A stretch of DNA of 12,695 nucleotides from Marivivens sp. (lineage in GTDB: Bacteria > Pseudomonadota > Alphaproteobacteria > Rhodobacterales > Rhodobacteraceae), in assembly GCA_024642185.1 (NCBI GenBank), contig JAHEBR010000043.1, positions 1-12,695 of the forward strand, in the 5' to 3' direction. Positions 6,249 through 12,695 of the stretch are shown in pieces; the first letter of the stretch is position 1, and every line of letters starts with the position of its first letter. The translations under genes and the position numbers were made by a program. Below the pieces are notes generated by a model. It was not told the origin of the DNA. It did not search any database and saw only the letters and a list, made by a program, of their open reading frames with translations.

Positions 6249-7505
6249 CTAGCGGTGGTGCGCGTCGGCTTCCGCATCCAGATAGACCTCCTGCGCAACC
6301 TCGGCCGCAACCGGCGTCGCCGAGGCCGAAATGGGCGAATAGGCGACCGAATCTCCGGGAATCGACCGGGACCGACGGCGCGTCATCCGGTAGAGGCCAT
6401 AGGCTGTCAGAAAGATCATCAGAACGGCGATGAACAGCCAGAAACCGCCAGCGCCAAACCTGTCCATGATCCAGCCGAGGATCAGCGGGCCGGTAATGGC
6501 GCCGACGCCATTGATGAACAAAAGCCCGCCCGAGGCGGCGGCCATATCCTCGCGGTCGAGGTAATCGTTGGTATAGGCGATCACCAGCGCATAAAGCGGG
6601 TTGGACGTCCCGCCGACCATCGCCGCGCCGATCAGGATCAAAGCGTAGTTGCCGCCACCCGCGAAAGCCGCGAGCGCTCCGACGCCACCGATCCCCGAAA
6701 GGGTGATGATGAGGATGCGGCGATCCATACGGTCGGAAATCCAGCCAATGGGATACTGAAGGATCAGCGCCGCCGTGTAGACCGCCGAGACCATAAGCGA
6801 GATCTGCCCTACGCTCAGCCCCTGCTTGGTGCCATAGACCGCCGACATCCCGAACTGGGCCGAGAAGACGCCGCCGAGGATAAATGTCCCCATCGCGGCC
6901 AGCGGCGAGGCCTTGATGAGCTTGCGGATGGAGAGGGGCTTGGTGGAGGCAAAGGCCGGCGTCGGACGGATCGACAGAAGGATCGGCGCGAAGGCCATCG
7001 AGACGAGGACCGATGGGATGATGAAGATCACAAAGCCCGACACATCGCTCAGGACGAGGATATACTGGGCAAGGATGATCCCCGCCATCTGGGCGATGAG
7101 ATAGAGCGAAAGCGCCTTGCCGCGGTTCTCGTTCGAGGCGGCGTCGTTGAGCCAGCTTTCCGCGGTGATATAGACGCCGCAAAAGCAGAAGCCGATGACG
7201 ATCCGGCCGATGGTCCAGGCCCAGGGCTCGGTCAGCGCCGGATAAAGGATCAGAACGGCCGAAATGGTCGAGCCCAAAGCCGCGAAAACGCGCACATGGC
7301 CCACCCGCCGGATCATTTCGGGCGCAAGCCGCGAGGCCCCGAGGAAGCCTGCGAAATAGCCCGACATGACGACCGACATCTCGAGGGTCGTGAACCCTTC
7401 GAGATCGCCCCTGAGGCCCAGAAGTGTACCCTGAAGGCCATTGCCGATCATCAGCATGAAAATGCCGAGGAGAAGCGCCCAAGAACTGCCCAAGACCTGA
7501 AACAT
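6249..7505 (-). CDS. YcaD-like major facilitator superfamily transporter
   Basis: An inner-membrane protein of 418 residues with about twelve hydrophobic segments spread from residue 8 to about 375, in two halves joined by a hydrophilic linker near 180-200 (PTPAFASTKPLSIRK). Recognisable MFS points are SGYFAGFLGAS in segment 2, GRIVIGFCFCGVYITAESWLND in segment 4, ENRGKALSLY, and the second-half copy of motif A, GWISDRMDRR. The pattern resembles the E. coli YcaD group, whose substrate is not established. A charged tail of about 40 residues ends the protein and should lie in the cytoplasm. The ATG at 7505 is chosen over the adjacent GTG at 7508 because AGGAG lies five bases upstream of it. It follows queA by 84 bases with a perfect TATAAT in between, so it probably has its own promoter. 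The substrate cannot be predicted. Confidence 0.9.
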   Translation of the reverse strand: MFQVLGSSWALLLGIFMLMIGNGLQGTLLGLRGDLEGFTTLEMSVVMSGYFAGFLGASRLAPEMIRRVGHVRVFAALGSTISAVLILYPALTEPWAWTIGRIVIGFCFCGVYITAESWLNDAASNENRGKALSLYLIAQMAGIILAQYILVLSDVSGFVIFIIPSVLVSMAFAPILLSIRPTPAFASTKPLSIRKLIKASPLAAMGTFILGGVFSAQFGMSAVYGTKQGLSVGQISLMVSAVYTAALILQYPIGWISDRMDRRILIITLSGIGGVGALAAFAGGGNYALILIGAAMVGGTSNPLYALVIAYTNDYLDREDMAAASGGLLFINGVGAITGPLILGWIMDRFGAGGFWLFIAVLMIFLTAYGLYRMTRRRSRSIPGDSVAYSPISASATPVAAEVAQEVYLDAEADAHHR

Positions 7506-7541
7506 CACAACTCCTGCCTGTGTTGCGCCCTTCTAGGCCGC

Positions 7542-7547
7542 ATTATA
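7542..7547 (-). promoter_or_regulatory. Probable -10 element of the MFS gene
   Basis: TATAAT on the minus strand is a perfect -10 hexamer in the 84-base gap between queA and the MFS start, about 37 bases before the chosen ATG. No good -35 is seen at 16-18 bases upstream (TCGCTT at spacing 17), so the promoter may be weak or activator-dependent. No terminator-like hairpin is seen after queA in this gap. Confidence 0.4.
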
Positions 7548-7589
7548 CCCGCGACGTATTACCAAAGCGACATTTGATGGCGTGGTTCG

Positions 7590-8645
7590 TCATTCCGCCC
7601 GAGGCAGCAAGAGCGAGGCGTCGCCATAGGAGAAGAAGCGATAGCCCTCGGCGATGGCATGGGCATAAATGCGCCTGATCCGATCCACCCCCATTAGCGC
7701 AGAGACCAGCATCATCAATGTCGATTTCGGCAGATGGAAATTGGTCATGAGGCCGTCTGCTACGCGGAACCCGAAACCGGGGGTGATGAAAATATCGGTG
7801 TCGCCTCGCCACGGCCGGAGGCTTCCTTCTCGCGCCGCGCTCTCGACGAGGCGCAGAGCCGTCGTTCCAACCGGAATGACACGCCCGCCTGCCGCTTTGG
7901 TCGCAAGGATTTCCTGCGTGGCCTGCGGCGTCACCTCGCCCCATTCGGCGTGCATCTTGTGCTCGCGGATGTCGTCAACCTTGACCGGCAGGAACGTCCC
8001 CGCGCCGACGTGAAGGGTGACGTGGGTGAATTCGACGCCCCTTGCCTTCAGCGCCGCAAGAAGTGGTTCGTCGAAGTGCAGCGATGCCGTAGGCGCGGCG
8101 ACCGCGCCTGATCTACTTGCCCAAACCGTTTGGTAGTCGGTCTTGTCCGCCTCGTCGGGCGCCCGCAGGGCCGCGATATAGGGCGGCAGAGGCATCGCGC
8201 CTGCTTCGGCCAGCGCGGCGTCGAAATCCTCGCCCGTCAGGTTGAACCGCAAGAGCCCCTGCCCCTCGTCCCGCCCGGCCAGCGTCGCGCTCAGGTCTGA
8301 CGAAAAGACAATCTCTTCACCGTCGCGGATTTTCTTGAGTGGCTTGAGGAGCGCCGCCCAGCTTCCATCAGCCTTGGGTTCGAGAAGCGTGACCTCGATC
8401 CGCGCCATTGTGGGGCCTTCGGCTCCGTTCCTGTGTCGAACTCCCGAAAGCCGCGCCGGGATTACCTTGGTATTGTTCAAAACGAGCCTGTCACCGGGCC
8501 GCAGGATTTCGACCAGATCGCTCACGCGCCGGTCACTGATCCGGTCGCCTTCCGCCAGCAGCAGGCGCGCCGAAGAGCGTGGCTTGGCCGGCCGCGTGGC
8601 GATGAGCCCTTCCGGCAAATCGAAATCGAAATCGCTAAGTTTCAC
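7590..8645 (-). CDS. queA: S-adenosylmethionine:tRNA ribosyltransferase-isomerase QueA
   Basis: QueA transfers and isomerises the ribosyl group of S-adenosylmethionine onto preQ1 at the wobble base of tRNAs with GUN anticodons, forming epoxyqueuosine in the cytoplasm. The protein has 351 residues (E. coli form 356). It opens MKLSDFDFDLPEGLIATRPA and shows the family blocks RLLL, GDRLVLNNTKVIPARL (residues about 50-65), LPPYI, YQTVWASRSGAVAAPTASLHF, THVTLHVGAGTFLPVK, HKMHAEW and a C-terminal TNFHLPKSTLMMLVSA. The start is GTG at 8645 with AAGG eight bases upstream. It begins nine bases after the stop of the YhdP-like gene, indicating one operon. The tgt gene, often next to queA, is not in this window. 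Confidence 0.97.
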   Translation of the reverse strand: MKLSDFDFDLPEGLIATRPAKPRSSARLLLAEGDRISDRRVSDLVEILRPGDRLVLNNTKVIPARLSGVRHRNGAEGPTMARIEVTLLEPKADGSWAALLKPLKKIRDGEEIVFSSDLSATLAGRDEGQGLLRFNLTGEDFDAALAEAGAMPLPPYIAALRAPDEADKTDYQTVWASRSGAVAAPTASLHFDEPLLAALKARGVEFTHVTLHVGAGTFLPVKVDDIREHKMHAEWGEVTPQATQEILATKAAGGRVIPVGTTALRLVESAAREGSLRPWRGDTDIFITPGFGFRVADGLMTNFHLPKSTLMMLVSALMGVDRIRRIYAHAIAEGYRFFSYGDASLLLPRAE

Positions 8646-8654
8646 CTGCGGGCC

Positions 8655-11600
8655 TTATTCACTAGGTTCCGGCGGCGGTTGCCGGAATATCTCGCGGAAC
8701 ATACCCGGCGTGAAGATCGACAAGGGGTTGATCGATACTTCGGTCGCATCGGGCGTTCCGGTCATTCGGTAGTTGAAGCCAATAAGCCCCTCGCCCCTTC
8801 GGGTAAAGATCGCGCCGATGCCGTTGAGCAGATATACCGGCGAGACAACTCCCTGGAAATTCATCGCCTTCGTGGCGAGCGTGTAGACACCGTCCATAGA
8901 GATACCAAGGCTCAACCCGACGGCACTCGACTCGGAGATTGTGATCCTGTCGGGCGACAGGGTGAAACGGGCTTCGACAGTGTCAAAGTTAATCCCTTGC
9001 CCGTCCATTTGCTGCAATAGACCGATAACACTGATGGCATCGAGAAGTTCCGCCAATGACGGCGCATCACGCACGCGCAGGCCGGTCGCCTGCAAGAGCC
9101 CCGCATAGTTGCCTTGGTCTCCGGTTGGAGCGAGCGTCAGTTCCATCGCCCCGCCTATCGCGTTTTCCAACAGGCCGATCGACCGGAAGGCCCCTCCCGC
9201 ATCGTCGCTTCTGAGACGAAAAGCCATCCGCCCCTCATAGGGGGCGGCTGACCCCTGAACCGCGGCGTCATTGTTGATGCGGGCGTTGAACCGGCCGCTC
9301 AGCCCGCCCCCGGATTCAAAGTTTCCTTGAAATTGCGTGAGCGCCACGCCGTCAGAGACTTGGAGCTTGTCGAGCCGAACAGCCACCGGGCCGCCGCCGC
9401 CAGCGCCGTTTTGGGCAATCTCGCCAAAGTCGGCCTTGCGAAGGTCGAGAATCCCGCCATCAACGACCAGTTCCGCCGAACGCCCTGCGCCGCGCCCGAT
9501 GAGGCTTACATTACCCTCAAACCAGTCGGACAGGTGCAAATCAGGAAAGCTTGCCACTTCGAAACTACCATCAGCCCCCAAGCGCAGGGTGCCCTCGGCC
9601 TCCAGCCCCGCGGCATCAAAGGACAGCTGATCAATCGTTGCCGGTTGCGTAAAGCTGCCGCGCACCTCCAGCGCACCGGTGCTGGCTGAAGGTTTGGCCC
9701 AGTCAAGCGCATCTAGTCGCAACTCGGCGCCGGCGAGGTCCGAACTCAATGCAAACCGCGGCGGCTGATCTCGCTCCAGATCTATCACGAGGCGTCCTTT
9801 TGCGGCGCCAGTGACCGTGCCGCTAGGCAGAGCGATACGAAACTCGTCGAGGAACGTTTGATCCAGCGGCAAAGACACATCAAGCTGGCCTGCGCCGGGC
9901 CGGCCCGGAAAGAAAGTCTGGACATATGTACCGTTCATCGGCACCGAACCGACGCGGGCCTCGCCCTCAAGGGTCATCCCACGGTTGGACGAAGTCAGCG
10001 CAATCTCGGCCGCTGTCGTTGTGTGACCGGGCACAAGCTTGTCGGATTGCAGGTTCAAAAGACGCCCAGAGACCTCATAACTGAACTCCGCAGGGCTGTT
10101 TTGCTCCTTCATCCGCAAATTGATCGTGGCACTCACCTCCCCCTGCCCATCAACCAGATCATAGGGCAGCTTGGCACTGGAGATGACGTGTCTCGGACCG
10201 GTATCGATCAAGGCAAGGCCCGCGGTCACGCTGCCGCGAGCACGCATTTCGATCTTTGCGGGCGGGCCGGGAATTCGCAAATCGGGGATTGTCAGCGATG
10301 ATCCCGACAGATCAACCGGCCCGCCAACAGAGGGCGTGGTGATTCCTTCCTCGAGAACCAGTGTCAGCGCGTTATTTGCGTAGGAGCCAAAGCCGGCGGC
10401 CATTTCAAGTGGCGGGGCGAATCGATTGATGCCAACCGTCGCCCCCTCGAAACGAAAGCTCCCGCCCCAGTCGAAATGGCTGCCCGGACGAAGTCGCGCC
10501 GCGACCGTTATGTCTGAGGCAGTGCCGGAGCGGAAATTGGACTCAAACCATTGGCGCGTGTCGGGCTTGACAGCAACTGGCCAGAACAGCAGAGCCGTCG
10601 CCGGATCTAGCTGATCGATCTGCGCGTCAAGCGCACCCTCCCAACCTTCGGAGACAGCGGCAAACCGCCCCGTGGCCACAACGTCTTTGCCGGCAACACC
10701 AAGGCGGATCTCTCCGATATCCAGCATGAAGGGGCTTAGCCGTATGCGGAAATCCAACGAAGCATGATCTACCGAATTCGGCCCAGGAAAGAGCGCCTCA
10801 GGGCTGAAGGACAAATCGGAGAAGCTGAACTGTCCGGTCATCGACGTAGGCCAGCCGCCGACGAGGTCTTGCAGTTGGGTTTTGCCTTCCGCTGAGAAGG
10901 TACCGAGGCTGCTCTTGGCCGAAACGTGGCTGAATTCGATAAGGTTCTTGTCAGGGTCAAAGGTCAGATAGGCTTTGGCCTCGTCAAACGGCACAGGCGG
11001 CGCTTCGGGCCCTGCACGCAGATCGCCGGCCTTGATTACCAGTGAGGACGAAAACGGGCCAAGAGCGCCCTCCGCATCGATTTCAAACCTCATCTGCGCG
11101 GCCATGGGCGCATCGACAACCGCAAGCCAGCTGAGCGCAGGTGTCTGGGTCGCAAGATCGGCCGCCACCGCATCTTCAAAGGACAAGGCAATCTGTGCCT
11201 CGCGGCTTCCGCGTGGGCTTTCATAGCTGATGGCGAGCGTGGTCACATAGGCACGCCCTGACAGGAGCGACAAATCTGCTCGAAGCTGTGTCTGCCCACC
11301 TGTCAGATCGAGCGAAAGTTGGCCGCCGTCGATCGTCCAGCCGCGCCGGGCGCGGGCATCGTCGAAATTCAGAATTAGGCCATCGGCAGTGACAGTCTCC
11401 AAGGCCTCGAATTCCGGTTGTTCGAGTGCCGCGTCGATCTGGTTGAGAAGTTCGGCAAAGCTGTCGGCCTCTTGCACCACTGCTCCGCTCGCATCGAACG
11501 ACACGGCAACAGTTCCGTCGGACGCACGGCGCAGCGCTATTTCGGCCCCTGTCAGACTGACCGTCTGGATCAGGATTTCCCGCCGGAACAGAATGCCGCG

Positions 11601-11954
11601 CGGAGAAACCTGCACGTCGGCCCGCGGCACCCGCGCGATCACTGTATCGTCTGCATCGCGCAGCACCACATTGGTCAGCGCAATTCGAGGATGAATATCG
11701 GCACCGATCGTGAGCGTCATGTCGCCGAAGCTCAGGTCACCCCCCTCTAGAAAGGCGGCTGCCTCCGCTTCCAGTCGGGCTGTCACCCAGCTTGGGGCGG
11801 TAATTTCGCGCTCGAAGATCAGGAAGGCCGCAACCGCCAGAAAGACAAGCGGCATGAAGGCCGCGAGGATCACCGCGCGCAGCCCGTGCCAGAGGGCCAC
11901 CCGCCAGCGGCGGGGGGGCTTTTGCGCTGTCTCTTCCGTCACGGGTTCGCTCAT
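8655..11954 (-). CDS. Large AsmA/YhdP-like membrane-anchored protein (DUF3971 type)
   Basis: A protein of 1099 residues from the chosen ATG. A basic N-terminus (PRRWR) and one membrane helix (about 22-46) anchor it in the inner membrane; the rest should lie in the periplasm and is rich in alternating beta-strand sequence. The AsmA-like C-terminal mark is seen as YRMTGTPDATEVSINPLS followed by FTPGMFREIF (to about residue 1090), close to the end of YhdP proteins (E. coli YhdP is about 1270 residues). YhdP, TamB and YdbH are thought to form hydrophobic grooves that carry phospholipids to the outer membrane, so the same role is inferred here. Other starts in frame are ATG 11972 and GTG 11981; the latter has AGAGG eight bases upstream. 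The frame also continues beyond into bcp, which is not credible. Followed closely by queA. Confidence 0.88.
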   Translation of the reverse strand: MSEPVTEETAQKPPRRWRVALWHGLRAVILAAFMPLVFLAVAAFLIFEREITAPSWVTARLEAEAAAFLEGGDLSFGDMTLTIGADIHPRIALTNVVLRDADDTVIARVPRADVQVSPRGILFRREILIQTVSLTGAEIALRRASDGTVAVSFDASGAVVQEADSFAELLNQIDAALEQPEFEALETVTADGLILNFDDARARRGWTIDGGQLSLDLTGGQTQLRADLSLLSGRAYVTTLAISYESPRGSREAQIALSFEDAVAADLATQTPALSWLAVVDAPMAAQMRFEIDAEGALGPFSSSLVIKAGDLRAGPEAPPVPFDEAKAYLTFDPDKNLIEFSHVSAKSSLGTFSAEGKTQLQDLVGGWPTSMTGQFSFSDLSFSPEALFPGPNSVDHASLDFRIRLSPFMLDIGEIRLGVAGKDVVATGRFAAVSEGWEGALDAQIDQLDPATALLFWPVAVKPDTRQWFESNFRSGTASDITVAARLRPGSHFDWGGSFRFEGATVGINRFAPPLEMAAGFGSYANNALTLVLEEGITTPSVGGPVDLSGSSLTIPDLRIPGPPAKIEMRARGSVTAGLALIDTGPRHVISSAKLPYDLVDGQGEVSATINLRMKEQNSPAEFSYEVSGRLLNLQSDKLVPGHTTTAAEIALTSSNRGMTLEGEARVGSVPMNGTYVQTFFPGRPGAGQLDVSLPLDQTFLDEFRIALPSGTVTGAAKGRLVIDLERDQPPRFALSSDLAGAELRLDALDWAKPSASTGALEVRGSFTQPATIDQLSFDAAGLEAEGTLRLGADGSFEVASFPDLHLSDWFEGNVSLIGRGAGRSAELVVDGGILDLRKADFGEIAQNGAGGGGPVAVRLDKLQVSDGVALTQFQGNFESGGGLSGRFNARINNDAAVQGSAAPYEGRMAFRLRSDDAGGAFRSIGLLENAIGGAMELTLAPTGDQGNYAGLLQATGLRVRDAPSLAELLDAISVIGLLQQMDGQGINFDTVEARFTLSPDRITISESSAVGLSLGISMDGVYTLATKAMNFQGVVSPVYLLNGIGAIFTRRGEGLIGFNYRMTGTPDATEVSINPLSIFTPGMFREIFRQPPPEPSE

Positions 11955-12024
11955 GCTGATCCGGGGGGCCATGTGCGCCACCCGACTGCCTCTTCGCTTG
12001 CTGTGGCCTTGCGGCCATCCTCCA

Positions 12025-12053
12025 TTTATCGTTCTAGGACGTATAGGACACAA
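12025..12053 (-). promoter_or_regulatory. Possible promoter of the YhdP-like gene and queA
   Basis: On the minus strand TTGTGT (12053-12048) and GATAAA (12030-12025) are 17 bases apart, a fair match to -35 and -10. Transcription would begin near 12018, which fits starts at 11981, 11972 or 11954 and rules out the longer frame reading into bcp. I see no equally good promoter for bcp in this 127-base divergent gap. Confidence 0.3.
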
Positions 12054-12081
12054 GAGACCAACACGACAGCCCGGAGCCACC

Positions 12082-12551
<470 letters not shown>

Positions 12552-12552
<1 letters not shown>

Positions 12553-12695
12553 TGCCCACGACCTGCCTTGCCGAGATGGCCGCCGAGGTCTTGCGCACCG
12601 CCGATGGCCGCGAAAAGACAGCACTTTCCAAGCGCCACGCCGCCGCGTGGTTTGCCTCGCGCAAAGAGGGCCCCGCGATCCCGGTCGGCACCGCC
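12552..12695 (+). CDS. DUF455 ferritin-like protein, N-terminal 48 residues (runs off right edge)
   Basis: The ATG at 12552 shares its A with the bcp TGA stop (TGATG), a typical coupled arrangement. The visible 48 residues include LAEMAAEVLRTADGREKTALSKRHAAAW and end in PVGTA. This matches the start of DUF455 proteins, ferritin-like proteins distantly related to the tRNA hydroxylase MiaE and found next to bcp-type genes in this bacterial group. The diiron-type ligand residues would lie beyond the edge, so activity cannot be judged. Function of the family is not established. The coupling with a peroxidase suggests, but does not show, a role in iron or oxidative stress. Confidence 0.72.

Noticed and set aside
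6148..7482. Upstream extension of the DUF924 frame to 639 residues, suggesting a fusion protein
   Set aside because: The extension overlaps the MFS gene on the same strand in another frame and has shadow-type composition; the DUF924 domain begins at the GTG at 6147 with a normal family length.
6231..7577. 448-codon plus-strand open frame opposite the MFS gene
   Set aside because: Highly charged, Asp/Arg-rich antisense of a membrane protein; no supporting motif or ribosome binding site.

Overview
The window reads as ordinary chromosomal DNA of an alphaproteobacterium, most likely Rhodobacterales. The coding is GC-rich with strong third-position GC bias, a candidate LexA box has the alphaproteobacterial GTTC-N7-GTTC form, and several proteins (the UvrA zinc module, the DUF455 protein, the YhdP-like protein) have the look of that group. 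This placement is an inference from sequence character; no rRNA or other marker is present. Gene density is high, the largest gap is about 150 bases, and I see no mobile element, CRISPR array, tRNA or rRNA.

Left part (1-2460): the first 631 codons of uvrA (nucleotide excision repair) run leftwards off the edge. A divergent AT-rich promoter region with a candidate SOS operator separates it from a small single-domain rhodanese, which ends at a clear intrinsic terminator.

Middle part (2496-7505, all minus strand): reading in the direction of transcription, there is a YcaD-like MFS transporter, a DUF924 protein, a PAS-GAF-GGDEF diguanylate cyclase, and an lpd (E3) gene standing alone without E1/E2 genes. 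The lpd upstream region carries a perfect 11-bp inverted repeat that looks like an operator. The cyclase mRNA leader can fold so that its Shine-Dalgarno sequence is paired.

Right part (7590-12695): a large membrane-anchored AsmA/YhdP-like protein is followed nine bases later by queA (queuosine synthesis), both on the minus strand. Divergently transcribed from them is bcp (a thiol peroxidase), whose stop codon overlaps the start of a DUF455 ferritin-like protein that runs off the right edge.

Taken together the genes cover DNA repair, redox metabolism, envelope lipid homeostasis, tRNA modification, c-di-GMP signalling and peroxide defence. They look like small independent transcription units rather than one pathway. 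I do not find a convincing undescribed system. The points most worth checking are the lpd palindrome, the SOS box between uvrA and the rhodanese, the occluded ribosome binding site and Cys/His-rich GAF domain of the cyclase, and the lost active-site-type residues in UvrA, Bcp and the DUF924 protein.
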